Assembly (NCBI GenBank): GCA_029238515.1
Contig: JAQWFW010000022.1
Span: 1 to 41,644 of the forward strand
DNA length: 41,644 nt
Direction: 5' to 3'
DNA from: Flavobacteriaceae bacterium
Lineage (GTDB): Bacteria; Bacteroidota; Bacteroidia; Flavobacteriales; Flavobacteriaceae
The notes beneath the pieces were generated by a model. That model saw nothing but the letters and a program-made list of their open reading frames with translations. It searched no databases and was not told where the DNA came from. Positions 1-7,940 of this stretch are shown one piece after another; position 1 is the first letter of the stretch, and every line of letters starts with the position of its first letter. A program made the position numbers and the translations under genes.

Positions 1-867
1 CTCTGTTAGGATTTTTTGTTTGCATAAAAATGCTTCAAAATTGGAAATAGGATCCTTATCTTCCCATACACTCATTAGATCTTGAGGGACATATTTTGTA
101 CCACTAGCCTCTTCATGTCCACGGCGACGAAACGTTTTAAATTCAATAAGAACTGGTCGAGGGTTTTTACGAACGCTTTTGGCAATTTTATTCACTCTTG
201 AATAAACTTCCAAAACATTATTACCTTCAACAATGTGCGCCTCCATTCCATAGGCCTTACCACGGTCTGCTATGTGCGTACAGTTGTATTGCTCAGATGT
301 AGGCGTCGACAATCCGTAGCCATTATTTTCAATACAGAACAGCACTGGCAAATTCCACACAGAAGCAACATTGAGCGCCTCGTGAAAATCTCCTTCACTA
401 GTCCCGCCTTCACCTGAAAAAACAGCTGTTAATTTTGCTTCCTTTTTTAGTAGATGAGATAGCGCAATTCCGTCGGCTACACCAAGTTGAGGCCCCAAAT
501 GCGATATCATGCCCACAATTTTGTAGTCTTGTGAGCCAAAATGAAACGAGCGATCACGGCCTTTAGTGAAACCACTAGCTTTGCCTTGCCACTGGGCAAA
601 AAGTCTATGTAATGGAATCAATCTTGTAGTAAAAACACCTAGATTTCGGTGCATCGGCAAAATATACTCGTCATTTTGAAGAGCCATAGTCACACCAACT
701 GAAATCGCTTCTTGTCCAATACCAGAAAACCATTTTGAAATTTTTCCTTGACGCAAAAGAATCAGCATTTTTTCTTCTATCATACGCGATTTGAGCATAT
801 TGAAATAAAGAGATGATTGCTGTTTCTTTGAAATTTTAAATTTAGAATATGAAAATACCGATTTCAA
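1..867 (-). CDS. 2-oxoacid (branched-chain type) dehydrogenase E1 component, 5' partial
   Basis: Thiamine-diphosphate dehydrogenase E1, which decarboxylates 2-oxo acids and passes the acyl group to the lipoyl E2 subunit. The minus strand reads open to the window edge for 289 codons from a TTG at 867. The first in-frame ATG, at 798, would remove about 23 residues. Recognisable stretches are SRMIEEKMLILLRQGKISKW, FSGIGQEAISVG, the MHRNLG segment, the FTKGRDRSFHFGS loop, and GEGGTSEGDFHEALN followed by IENNGYGLST, which is the ThDP-binding region (GDG form written GEG here). In Bacteroidota this alpha part is often fused to the beta part, but the rest lies outside the window. A stop codon at 886-888 and a TAnnTTTG box at 891-898 limit how far upstream the start can be. 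The product family is certain; the exact substrate (branched-chain rather than pyruvate) is inferred from resemblance. Confidence 0.85.
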   Translation of the reverse strand, partial: MKSVFSYSKFKISKKQQSSLYFNMLKSRMIEEKMLILLRQGKISKWFSGIGQEAISVGVTMALQNDEYILPMHRNLGVFTTRLIPLHRLFAQWQGKASGFTKGRDRSFHFGSQDYKIVGMISHLGPQLGVADGIALSHLLKKEAKLTAVFSGEGGTSEGDFHEALNVASVWNLPVLFCIENNGYGLSTPTSEQYNCTHIADRGKAYGMEAHIVEGNNVLEVYSRVNKIAKSVRKNPRPVLIEFKTFRRRGHEEASGTKYVPQDLMSVWEDKDPISNFEAFLCKQKILTE

Positions 868-890
868 TAAAACGCTGTATAGATTTTACT

Positions 891-898
891 CAAATTTA
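891..898 (-). promoter_or_regulatory. -7 box (TAnnTTTG type) for the E1 gene
   Basis: The minus strand reads TAAATTTG, a full match to the Bacteroidota -7 consensus TAnnTTTG, about 24 nt before the TTG start at 867. A possible -33 TTG lies at 924-926, but its 25-nt spacing is longer than the usual 19 or so. Support comes only from the motif and its position. Confidence 0.4.
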
Positions 899-961
899 TA
901 AAAATTAAACTGAACTCAGGAATCAAAGTTTAAAACCATATTATTTAATCCTATGATTTTA

Positions 962-969
962 TATATTTG
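962..969 (+). promoter_or_regulatory. -7 box (TAnnTTTG type) for the oxygenase operon
   Basis: TATATTTG matches the Bacteroidota -7 consensus exactly and lies 20 nt before the ATG at 989. It falls inside the longer reading frame that opens at 953, so it argues that 953 is not the true start. No clear -33 TTTG is seen at the normal distance. Confidence 0.45.
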
Positions 970-988
970 TGTAAAGAATGTCATTATT

Positions 989-1939
989 ATGAATAAAATT
1001 CCAAGTGTAAACCTCAACGATTTTTTATCCAATGATGCTGAGTTGAAACAAAAATTTGTTTCTGAAATTGGACATGCCTATGAGTCTATTGGATTTGTAG
1101 CCCTAAAGGGGCACTTTCTTAAGGATGCACTTGTAGATTCTCTTTACAATGAGGTTAAAAAGTTTTTTGACATGCCGGTTGAGCAGAAGAGACAATACGA
1201 AATTCCTGGGATAGGCGGTCAGCGTGGCTATGTTTCATTTGGAAAAGAAAGCGCAAAAGGAAAGAAAGAAGGCGACTTAAAAGAATTTTGGCACTTTGGA
1301 CAGTATGTTGAAAACAATCCTCAACTGGAAGAAGAATACCATTCCAATGTACAAGTAAACGAACTACCCGAATTTAATTCCGTTGGTAAAGAAGCCTTTA
1401 AGATGTTAGAGGAAACCGCTAAATATGTTTTACGTGCTTTGGCGCTTTATTTAGACTTGGAAGAAACATATTTTGATGAATTTATTCATAACGGGAATAG
1501 TATACTAAGACCCATTCACTATCCACCGATTACAAAAACACCAGAAAAGGCCGTTCGGGCAGCAGCGCATGGCGATATCAACCTAATTACTCTTTTGATG
1601 GGGGCCCAAGGCCGTGGACTTCAAGTCCAAAACCATAATGGAGATTGGATTGATGCAATAGCAGAAGCGGATGAGCTTATGATCAATGTAGGGGATATGT
1701 TATCGAGACACACGAACAATAAGTTAAAATCCACCATTCACCGCGTGGTCAATCCACCAAAAGAATTATGGGGTAATTCTCGCTACTCCATCCCATTTTT
1801 TATGCACCCCATTAGTGCTATGAAATTAGATGTTCTGGACAGCTGTGTAGATGAAAATAATCCTAAACAATTCGAAGATATCACAGCTGGTGAATTCCTA
1901 AATCAGCGTTTGGAAGAATTGGGGCTAACCAAAAGTTAA
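989..1939 (+). CDS. Isopenicillin N synthase-like 2-oxoglutarate/Fe(II) oxygenase
   Basis: Non-heme iron oxygenase of the isopenicillin N synthase/2OG-Fe(II) superfamily; 316 aa from the chosen start. The N-terminal DIOX_N-like half includes the segment with QRGYVSFGKESAKG. The C-terminal jelly-roll core carries the iron ligands H194 and D196 (AAAHGD) and H251 (STIHRV), followed by R265-x-S267 (SRYSIPF), the pattern that binds the co-substrate carboxylate. The frame extends upstream to an ATG at 953, but that start would put a -7 promoter box inside the gene, and the extra residues do not resemble the family. The stop overlaps the next ATG by one base (TAATG), so translation is probably coupled. 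The substrate cannot be told from sequence. Bacterial relatives are usually annotated only as isopenicillin N synthase family oxygenase, and no beta-lactam cluster is present. Confidence 0.88.
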   Translation: MNKIPSVNLNDFLSNDAELKQKFVSEIGHAYESIGFVALKGHFLKDALVDSLYNEVKKFFDMPVEQKRQYEIPGIGGQRGYVSFGKESAKGKKEGDLKEFWHFGQYVENNPQLEEEYHSNVQVNELPEFNSVGKEAFKMLEETAKYVLRALALYLDLEETYFDEFIHNGNSILRPIHYPPITKTPEKAVRAAAHGDINLITLLMGAQGRGLQVQNHNGDWIDAIAEADELMINVGDMLSRHTNNKLKSTIHRVVNPPKELWGNSRYSIPFFMHPISAMKLDVLDSCVDENNPKQFEDITAGEFLNQRLEELGLTKS

Positions 1940-2268
1940 TGGATTTAAGAGATCAACTCAAAAATTTGTTCCCTGAACACCAAGAATCAGAAGAAAAACA
2001 GAAGTCCAAACCCAAAGCTGACTTTTGGCTTCAAGAGGCACCACTAATTTGCAAATATGAAAAACGTAAGGGTAAACCCATCACCATCATTGAGGGCTAT
2101 ACTGGTGCGGATTCTGACTTCAAAAAATTAACTTCAAAGCTTAAAAAAGAATTCAGTGTAGGTGGAAGTTTTAAAAAAGAAAGTATCATTATTCAAGGGG
2201 ATTATCGGTATCAAATCATGGAAGTATTGAGTGGTTTAGGATTTAATGTAAAACGCGTTGGCGGATAA
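1939..2268 (+). CDS. SUI1/YciH-family translation initiation factor-like protein
   Basis: 109-aa protein of the eIF1/SUI1 fold, which in eukaryotes and archaea supports start-codon fidelity on the small ribosomal subunit; the bacterial YciH form is sporadic. The N-terminal 40 residues are charged and variable. The SUI1 domain follows with KYEKRKGKPITIIEG, a basic loop SKLKKEFSVGGSFKKESI (the conserved KKxxxxGGxxK pattern), and a C-terminal QGDYRYQIMEVLSGLGF. The length is normal for the bacterial form. It starts on the last base of the upstream stop codon and ends 12 bp before the nucleoside phosphorylase, so it belongs to the same operon. Its cellular role in Bacteroidota is not established. 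Confidence 0.87.
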   Translation: MDLRDQLKNLFPEHQESEEKQKSKPKADFWLQEAPLICKYEKRKGKPITIIEGYTGADSDFKKLTSKLKKEFSVGGSFKKESIIIQGDYRYQIMEVLSGLGFNVKRVGG

Positions 2269-2280
2269 AAATACAGGGGT

Positions 2281-3150
2281 ATGAGCATCAAACAATCTGA
2301 ACTCATTTTGAACAGCGATGGTAGTATTTACCACCTTCACTTACGTCCAGAAGACTTAGCGCCAACAATTATTACAGTAGGAGATCCTGACCGCGTTGAT
2401 CAGGTTTCGAAATACTTTGATTATATTGATTTTAAACAGCACAAAAGAGAGTTTAAAACCCATACTGGAACGCTTAACAATAAACGGATGACTGTGCTCT
2501 CCACAGGGATTGGCTCAGATAATGTTGATATTGTTCTAAACGAATTAGATGCACTGGTCAATATTGATTTTGAAACACGACAACTAAAAACAAATTTATC
2601 TTCTCTAAACATTGTACGTATTGGAACTTCTGGAGCACTTCAATCTGATGTTCCCATAGATTCTTTTTTAATGAGTACACACGGCTTGGATATCAATGGA
2701 ATGCTGCCATCCTATAAAATAGAAAATATACGTAACAAGGCGTTTGAAAAGGCCTTTTGTGTGCATACGGATTGGAATAATGATCGGGCACAACCTGTGT
2801 TGGTAGAAAATTCTAAAAAATTGGAACATCAACTTTACGAAAATCATATTCTAACAGGAATAACAGCAACTTGTGGGGGATTTTATGGTCCACAAGGACG
2901 TATGCTGCGGTTAGAACCAAAAGACAGTATTTTTAGGAGTAAATTACAATCATTTCGGTATGAGGATTTAAAAATTACCAATTTTGAAATGGAAACCTCT
3001 GCCATTTATGGTTTGTCAAAATTGTTGGGACACCAAGCGTGTTCGATGAATGCTATTTTGGCCAACAGAGCCAATGGCACATTCAGTAAAACAGCTGAAA
3101 AAACCATAGATAAACTGATTCAGTACACCCTAAACAAACTCATGCATTGA
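2281..3150 (+). CDS. Nucleoside phosphorylase (PNP/uridine phosphorylase family)
   Basis: Cytosolic enzyme that splits nucleosides with phosphate into base and ribose 1-phosphate. The 289 aa include the early phosphate-site motif TVGDPDRVDQV, the IGTSGALQSDVP segment and the ribose-site FEMETSAIYGLSKLLG near residue 240. These are typical of the PNP/UDP type I family, with most resemblance to the uridine phosphorylase-like branch common in Flavobacteriaceae. The C-terminal segment ILANRANGTFSK also fits. Base preference (uridine or purine) cannot be decided by eye. The stop (TGA) overlaps the next ATG (TGATG) by one base, so it is probably translationally coupled to the substrate-binding-fold gene. 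Confidence 0.88.
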   Translation: MSIKQSELILNSDGSIYHLHLRPEDLAPTIITVGDPDRVDQVSKYFDYIDFKQHKREFKTHTGTLNNKRMTVLSTGIGSDNVDIVLNELDALVNIDFETRQLKTNLSSLNIVRIGTSGALQSDVPIDSFLMSTHGLDINGMLPSYKIENIRNKAFEKAFCVHTDWNNDRAQPVLVENSKKLEHQLYENHILTGITATCGGFYGPQGRMLRLEPKDSIFRSKLQSFRYEDLKITNFEMETSAIYGLSKLLGHQACSMNAILANRANGTFSKTAEKTIDKLIQYTLNKLMH

Positions 3151-4004
3151 TGAAAACAATACGTATTGGTGGAGTCCCTGAACACTTTAATTATGCTTGG
3201 TATTTGGGGTTAAAAAATAACTTTTTTAAAGACAAAGGGATCAATTTGCGGTGGGTAGATTGCCCTGGAGGTACAGGTGAAATGACGGAGGCCCTCAGAA
3301 CCAATTCCATAGATATGGCAGTGGTACTGACGGAGGGTATTGTTAAAGCCATTTCCGATGGTCTTAGCAGTAAAATAGTTCAAACATATGTAGAATCGCC
3401 ATTGATTTGGGGCATACATGTAGCCAACAATGCGCCCTATCAAACACTTTCTGAACTTAAGAATACACAAGCGGCAATTAGCCGTTTGGGGTCTGGTTCG
3501 CACCTGATGGCCTACATCAATGCGCAACAATTGGGATGGAACACAGAACAAGATTTAAAGTTTAAAATCATTAAAAATTTAGAAGGTGGAGTTCGCGCAC
3601 TATCAAATGGAGATGCGGATTACTTTTTGTGGGAAAAATTCACCACAAAACCTTTTGTAGATGAAGGTGTTTTCAGACGGATTGGCGAATGTCCTACACC
3701 ATGGCCATGCTTTGTGATTGCTGCTCGAGACGAGTTGATCAACAGTGATTCTTCATCATTAAAAACCATACTTGAAATCATCAATACCATCACCAAAAAA
3801 TTCAAAACAATTCCGGAAATAGATCAAATCATTTCAAAGCGTTATGAACAAAAAAAACCTGATGTACAGCAATGGCTTAGCCAAACTGAATGGTCACAAC
3901 ATAAGATTGATAAAAAAACCATTGAAATTGTACAAAACAAACTGATGGCGTTGGATTTATTGTCTAAAAAAGCACCCTTTTCTGAGTTGGTCCATACACT
4001 ATAA
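3150..4004 (+). CDS. Orphan substrate-binding-fold protein (NMT1/THI5-like), no signal peptide
   Basis: 284-aa protein of the periplasmic-binding-protein type II fold, resembling the nitrate/taurine/NMT1 group: an N-terminal strand TIRIGGVPEHFN, then YLGLKNNFFKDKGINLRWVD, then a glycine-rich ligand loop in PGGTGEMTEALRTNSIDMAV, a layout typical of these proteins. The N terminus has no signal peptide or lipobox, and no permease or ATPase gene is adjacent, so a classic transport role is doubtful. A cytosolic binding or enzymatic role is possible, as in the THI5 and MqnA/D relatives of this fold. I chose the ATG at 3150, which overlaps the upstream TGA, over the TTG one codon earlier. Its last six bases overlap the end of convergent ung. 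The ligand is unknown. Confidence 0.78.
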   Translation: MKTIRIGGVPEHFNYAWYLGLKNNFFKDKGINLRWVDCPGGTGEMTEALRTNSIDMAVVLTEGIVKAISDGLSSKIVQTYVESPLIWGIHVANNAPYQTLSELKNTQAAISRLGSGSHLMAYINAQQLGWNTEQDLKFKIIKNLEGGVRALSNGDADYFLWEKFTTKPFVDEGVFRRIGECPTPWPCFVIAARDELINSDSSSLKTILEIINTITKKFKTIPEIDQIISKRYEQKKPDVQQWLSQTEWSQHKIDKKTIEIVQNKLMALDLLSKKAPFSELVHTL

Positions 4005-4667
4005 GTTCCAGTCGATAGGATTTTTTCCTTTAGATGCTAAATAGCGGTTAGCTTTACTAAAATGCTGATTCCCAAACCAATACCCTCGATTTGCACTCAA
4101 AGGTGAAGGATGACCACTTTCGAGAATTAAATGTTTTTTACTGTCAATCAATTTTTTCTTTTTGCGGGCATAACCACCCCAAAGCAAAAACACGACGTCG
4201 GCACATTCGTTGGAAATGGTTTGAATCACAAAATCCGTAAACTGCTCCCACCCCTGTTTTTGATGGCTTCCTGCTTCGCCCTCTCGAACGGTAAGTGTTG
4301 CATTCAAAAGCAAAACCCCTTGAGATGCCCACGGCGACAAATCGCCACTTTTGGGACACCTTATGTCTATATCGTTGCACAGTTCTTTAAAAATATTGAT
4401 GAGTGATGGTGGATGCGCAATACCATCATTAACAGAAAATGCCAAACCATTGGCTTGCCCTTTTCCGTGATAGGGGTCTTGACCAATAATGACCACTTTT
4501 ATGTTCTGAAAAGCACACAAATTAAAAGCATTAAAAATTTGATTTTTGGGTGGAAAACAAACAGATTGATCATAAGCTTTCTGGACAAACGTACTCAACG
4601 ACTTAAAGTAGCGTTGCTTAAATTCCGTCGATAAAAATTCATTCCAATCTTTGCTTATGGTCAACAC
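3999..4667 (-). CDS. ung: Uracil-DNA glycosylase
   Basis: Family 1 uracil-DNA glycosylase, which removes uracil from DNA to start base-excision repair. The 222 aa, the usual length, hold the catalytic water-activating loop GQDPYHGKGQANGLAFSV with Asp64, the uracil-specific region LLLNATLTVREGEAGSH, and the leucine-intercalation/histidine loop GHPSPLSANRG near residue 185. The C terminus has FSKANRYLASKG, also typical. The gene is divergent from the mutS2-like gene and convergent with the substrate-binding-fold gene, whose end it overlaps by six bases. All key residues are present. Confidence 0.97.
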   Translation of the reverse strand: MLTISKDWNEFLSTEFKQRYFKSLSTFVQKAYDQSVCFPPKNQIFNAFNLCAFQNIKVVIIGQDPYHGKGQANGLAFSVNDGIAHPPSLINIFKELCNDIDIRCPKSGDLSPWASQGVLLLNATLTVREGEAGSHQKQGWEQFTDFVIQTISNECADVVFLLWGGYARKKKKLIDSKKHLILESGHPSPLSANRGYWFGNQHFSKANRYLASKGKNPIDWNL

Positions 4668-4706
4668 AATCTATAGTTTATGGCTCTTAAATAAATGCTA
4701 AGACTA

Positions 4707-4714
4707 CAAATTTA
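4707..4714 (-). promoter_or_regulatory. Possible -7 box for ung
   Basis: The minus strand reads TAAATTTG, matching TAnnTTTG, about 40 nt before the ung ATG. No -33 TTG stands at the normal 19-nt distance, so this is only a motif match. Confidence 0.3.
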
Positions 4715-4738
4715 AAGTATATTTTGAACATTAATACC

Positions 4739-4746
4739 TAAATTTG
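4739..4746 (+). promoter_or_regulatory. Possible -7 box for the mutS2-like gene
   Basis: TAAATTTG matches TAnnTTTG and ends 17 nt before the ATG at 4764. Two such boxes face away from each other in this divergent intergenic region. A -33 element is not evident; the TTTG at 4723-4726 is only 12 nt away. Confidence 0.35.
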
Positions 4747-4763
4747 CGCTTGTTAAAGTTAGG

Positions 4764-6932
4764 ATGATAAAAATTGCTCAAAAAACCCTCGATGATTTAG
4801 AATTTGATGCTGTAGTGGCGCAAGTCGCTGCATACACCATCACGAGTTTGGGTCGAGCAGAAATACATAAGCTTCAACCTTTTGACACAAAAGAAGAAAC
4901 CACAGAGGCCTTAAAGTTTGTCCATGAGTTTGTCTCTTCTTTTGAAAATGACAACCGGATTCCCAATCATGGTGTTGAAAACATCACAGAAGAATTAAAA
5001 CTTCTTCGTATCGAAAATAATTTTCTTGACGTCGAACAGTTTAGAAAAATTGCGGCACTTTCCATCACAACCAATACACTATTAAAATTTTTCAAAAAGT
5101 TTCACGAATACTACCCCCTACTTTTTGAACGTTCAGAACAACTTGAACAAACCAATTTAATTTCGAATCAAATCAATAGCATCATTGATAAATATGGTGA
5201 GATTAGAAACGATGCTTCCGATACGCTTTATTCCATCCGCAAATCAATACAATCGGTACGCACCAAAATAAACACCAGTTTCAATGCTGCATTGAGCCAT
5301 TACAACAGTGCAGAGTACTTGGACGAAATCCGAGAAACTGTCATGGAAAACAGGCGTGTTTTGGCCGTTAAAGCCATGTACCGCCGCAAAATGAAAGGTA
5401 GTATTTTGGGCGCCAGCAAAACGGGAAGTATTGTGTACATAGAACCCGATACGACGCACCAACATCAGCGGGATCTAAATAACCTCGAGTTTGAAGAAAC
5501 GGAAGAAATCAAACGTATTTTATTGGAACTTACAGACTTTGTACGCGGTTTCAAACCTTTACTCCACTTCTATCAAGATTATTTAGTGCTTTTGGATGTC
5601 TTGTATGCAAAAGCAAAATATGCTCAAGCGATCAATGGAATATTACCAGAACTCAACGATGATCAAGAATTGTTTTTGAAAGACGCCTACCATCCATTGC
5701 TTTTGGTAACCAACAACGAAGAAGGAAAAAAAACATTTCCGCAAACCATAAGCATGGCTACGGAAAGCCGAATTATCGTTATTTCTGGTCCAAATGCCGG
5801 AGGAAAAAGCATTACGCTAAAAACTGTAGGATTGTTGCAAGTCATGATGCAATCGGGGTTGTTGATCCCCGTTCATGAACGTTCTAAAATGTGCTTTTTT
5901 GAAACCATTTTAAGCGATATTGGCGACAATCAATCTATTGAAAATCATTTGAGCACCTACAGTTATCGCCTCAAACAGATGAATTATTTTCTAAAAAAAT
6001 GCACCAAACAAACCTTGTTTCTTATTGACGAGTTTGGAACAGGAAGTGATCCTGAATTGGGTGGTGCATTGGCTGAAACCTTTTTAGAAGTATTTTATGA
6101 ACGTGAGGCCTTTGGTATCATTACGACACATTACAGCAACCTAAAACTGTTGGCCAATGAGTTGCCGCATATTCAAAATGCGAATATGTTGTTTGACGAA
6201 AAAACGTTGTTGCCTATCTATAAACTTGTGATTGGTCAAGCAGGAAGTTCGTTTACATTTGAAGTGGCTCAAAAAAATGGGATTCAATACAGTTTGATTA
6301 ATCGATCTAAAAAGAAAATAGAACGCGGTAAAATCCGTTTTGACAAAACCATTGCAAAACTTCAAAAAGAACGCTCTAAGCTCGAAAAAACAGAACGTGC
6401 ATTAAAACAAAATGAAGTTAAAAAAGAACTTGAAGCCGAAAAATTGGAATCGACCAATCAAAAAGCACAAAAGAAATTGCAAAGCTATCAAGAACTCTAC
6501 GACAGCAACCAACGGCTGATTTATTTGGGGAAAAAAATTCAGGATTTAGGCGATAAATTCCAACAAAACAAACGCAAACGTGAACTTATGGCGGAATTGT
6601 TTAAGCTTGTTCAAATCGAAAACTCCAAAAAAGAAAAACTAACCAACAAACAAAAAAGAGCGAAACTCAAAGAAGAAAACCGCCTTCAAAAAGAAGTAGA
6701 ACAAAAAGTGGCCAAAATCCGTAAGGAGAAAAAAGCCGCCAAAGCCAAAGCAGCACAAGTGCCCCCAAAACCTAAACATACTTTTAAAGTTGGCGAAAGT
6801 GTACGCATGGACGACGGCAGAGCTGTGGGCAGTATCGATAAGATTGAAAAAGGAAAAGCGATTGTCAATTATGGCTTGTTCACAACCTCTGTAAGCTTGG
6901 AACGCTTGGAATTTGTAAAACCAAAAAAATAA
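4764..6932 (+). CDS. mutS2: MutS2-like DNA-binding ATPase lacking the Smr nuclease domain
   Basis: 722-aa MutS2-family protein that acts on branched or collided nucleic-acid structures. The lever/clamp region is N-terminal. The ATPase follows with Walker A GPNAGGKSITLKT near residue 342 and Walker B LFLIDEFGTGSDPE near 419, then the ITTHYSNLKLLA signature. Residues from about 520 to 660 form a highly charged coiled coil. The protein ends in a small beta domain (FKVGESVRMDDGRAVGSIDK). Canonical MutS2 ends in an Smr endonuclease domain of about 80 residues, and no Smr motifs are seen here, so this is the shorter form. The next gene begins 3 nt after its stop, so the two are probably co-transcribed. 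Activity without Smr is unknown. Confidence 0.93.
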   Translation: MIKIAQKTLDDLEFDAVVAQVAAYTITSLGRAEIHKLQPFDTKEETTEALKFVHEFVSSFENDNRIPNHGVENITEELKLLRIENNFLDVEQFRKIAALSITTNTLLKFFKKFHEYYPLLFERSEQLEQTNLISNQINSIIDKYGEIRNDASDTLYSIRKSIQSVRTKINTSFNAALSHYNSAEYLDEIRETVMENRRVLAVKAMYRRKMKGSILGASKTGSIVYIEPDTTHQHQRDLNNLEFEETEEIKRILLELTDFVRGFKPLLHFYQDYLVLLDVLYAKAKYAQAINGILPELNDDQELFLKDAYHPLLLVTNNEEGKKTFPQTISMATESRIIVISGPNAGGKSITLKTVGLLQVMMQSGLLIPVHERSKMCFFETILSDIGDNQSIENHLSTYSYRLKQMNYFLKKCTKQTLFLIDEFGTGSDPELGGALAETFLEVFYEREAFGIITTHYSNLKLLANELPHIQNANMLFDEKTLLPIYKLVIGQAGSSFTFEVAQKNGIQYSLINRSKKKIERGKIRFDKTIAKLQKERSKLEKTERALKQNEVKKELEAEKLESTNQKAQKKLQSYQELYDSNQRLIYLGKKIQDLGDKFQQNKRKRELMAELFKLVQIENSKKEKLTNKQKRAKLKEENRLQKEVEQKVAKIRKEKKAAKAKAAQVPPKPKHTFKVGESVRMDDGRAVGSIDKIEKGKAIVNYGLFTTSVSLERLEFVKPKK

Positions 6933-6935
6933 GTC

Positions 6936-7319
6936 ATGGTGGTCTTTTTTGATGGGCTTTGTACCTTTTGCCAAGGGAGTGTTCGCTACCTTATTAAACA
7001 CGACAAAAGCAAAAAGCTCCAGTTTACTGCTCTTCAAGGACAATATGCAAAAAATATTTTAAGCCCTAAAGAACTCCAATCTTTGGAGAGTATTCTTTTG
7101 CACGATGGCAAAACCGTTTACAAGAAAAGTGATGCCGTATTGCAACTTTGTGCTGTTTTAGGCGGTTGGCACAAACTGCTTTTGGTGGGCTATATTTTAC
7201 CTCAATTTATAAGAAATGGGCTTTACAGTTTGGTAGCCAAAAACCGCTACCGATGGTTTAGAAAACAAGACTATTGTATGATTCCTACAAAGGACATACA
7301 AGACAGGTTTTTGGATTAA
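6936..7319 (+). CDS. DCC-family thiol-disulfide oxidoreductase-like protein (DUF393)
   Basis: 127-aa member of the DCC (DUF393) family, thioredoxin-like proteins named after an N-terminal Asp-Cys-Cys motif. It begins MVVFFDGLCTFCQGSVRYL, giving D6, C9 and C12 of the DxxCxxC pattern. A C-terminal hydrophobic segment (LLVGYILPQFIRNGLYSLVA) is followed by NRYRWFRKQDYCMIP, also typical. The function of the family is not established; a redox role is inferred from the CxxC. It follows the mutS2-like gene by 3 nt. Immediately after it begins the repeat-bounded ORF6N unit. Confidence 0.88.
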   Translation: MVVFFDGLCTFCQGSVRYLIKHDKSKKLQFTALQGQYAKNILSPKELQSLESILLHDGKTVYKKSDAVLQLCAVLGGWHKLLLVGYILPQFIRNGLYSLVAKNRYRWFRKQDYCMIPTKDIQDRFLD

Positions 7320-7325
7320 AAACTG

Positions 7326-7407
7326 CTTCCCTCTTTCCCAAGCTTTACACTAAAAAAAGTTAAAAAAAATGTGACTTTTTGGGGTTTTGTCGGTCTATAC
7401 TAATATG
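7326..7407 (+). repeat. Left copy of direct repeat flanking the ORF6N gene
   Basis: This segment and 7941-8029 share the same order of blocks: a pyrimidine tract ending CTTTCCCAAGC, TACAC plus an A-run and TTAAAAAA, then ATGTGACTTTTT, a divergent spacer, and GGTCTATA. The distance from CTTTCCC to GTCTATA is 60 bp here and 61 bp in the right copy. The left copy runs into the ATG of the ORF6N gene, so it also forms its 5' leader. Confidence 0.8.
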
Positions 7408-7935
7408 GAACTACAAATAATCCAATCGAAAATACACATTATAAGAGGTCGTAAAGTGATGCTTGACAAAGACCTTGCAGCTTTATATGGTGTAGAAACA
7501 CGAATACTTAAACAAGCAGTACGAAGAAATATTAAACGGTTCCCTGATGATTTTATGTTTCAACTATCAAAAGATGAGTTTGCAAATTGGAGATCACAAA
7601 ATGTGATGTCCAATGCCGATAAAATGGGTTTGCGGTATCCACCTTTTGCATTTTCCGAACAAGGCGTAGCGATGCTGTCCAGTGTACTTAAAAGCACTAA
7701 AGCCATAGAGGTCAACATTTCAATTATGCGGACATTTGTAGTGCTGAGGCAACACCTAACTGATTATAAGGATTTAAAGGAACAAATAGCCCAATTAGAA
7801 AAAGAGATGAACATAAAATTTAAAGACATTCACCAAGCACTGAATTACTTGCTGCAAAAAGACAAAGCAGTAATAGAACACAAAAACAGACAACGCATTG
7901 GCTTTAAAACTGGAAAGAAAAAAAGTAAAGAGTAA
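7405..7935 (+). CDS. ORF6N domain-containing protein
   Basis: 176-aa protein with an N-terminal ORF6N domain, a module related to KilA-N/Bro DNA-binding domains of phages and large DNA viruses. The domain spans about residues 1-110: IIRGRKVMLDKDLAALYGVE, VRRNIKRFPDDFMFQLSKDE and FAFSEQGVAMLSSVLKS. A short helical coiled-coil tail follows (LKEQIAQLEKEMNIKF) and ends in a basic stretch. The ATG at 7405 is preferred to an in-frame TTG at 7387 that lies inside the upstream repeat. The gene is bracketed by near-identical direct repeats, which suggests it moved in as a one-gene unit. DNA binding is inferred from the domain family. The biological role of these stand-alone chromosomal copies is unknown. 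Confidence 0.88.
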   Translation: MELQIIQSKIHIIRGRKVMLDKDLAALYGVETRILKQAVRRNIKRFPDDFMFQLSKDEFANWRSQNVMSNADKMGLRYPPFAFSEQGVAMLSSVLKSTKAIEVNISIMRTFVVLRQHLTDYKDLKEQIAQLEKEMNIKFKDIHQALNYLLQKDKAVIEHKNRQRIGFKTGKKKSKE

Positions 7936-7940
7936 AAACG

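Noticed and set aside
953-988. Upstream ATG at 953 as start of the oxygenase
   Set aside because: It would place a TAnnTTTG promoter box inside the gene and adds residues unlike the family; the ATG at 989 was kept.
6639-7043. 134-codon minus-strand frame opposite the mutS2 end
   Set aside because: Its Phe-rich translation is the antisense of a Lys-rich coiled coil; it is a shadow.
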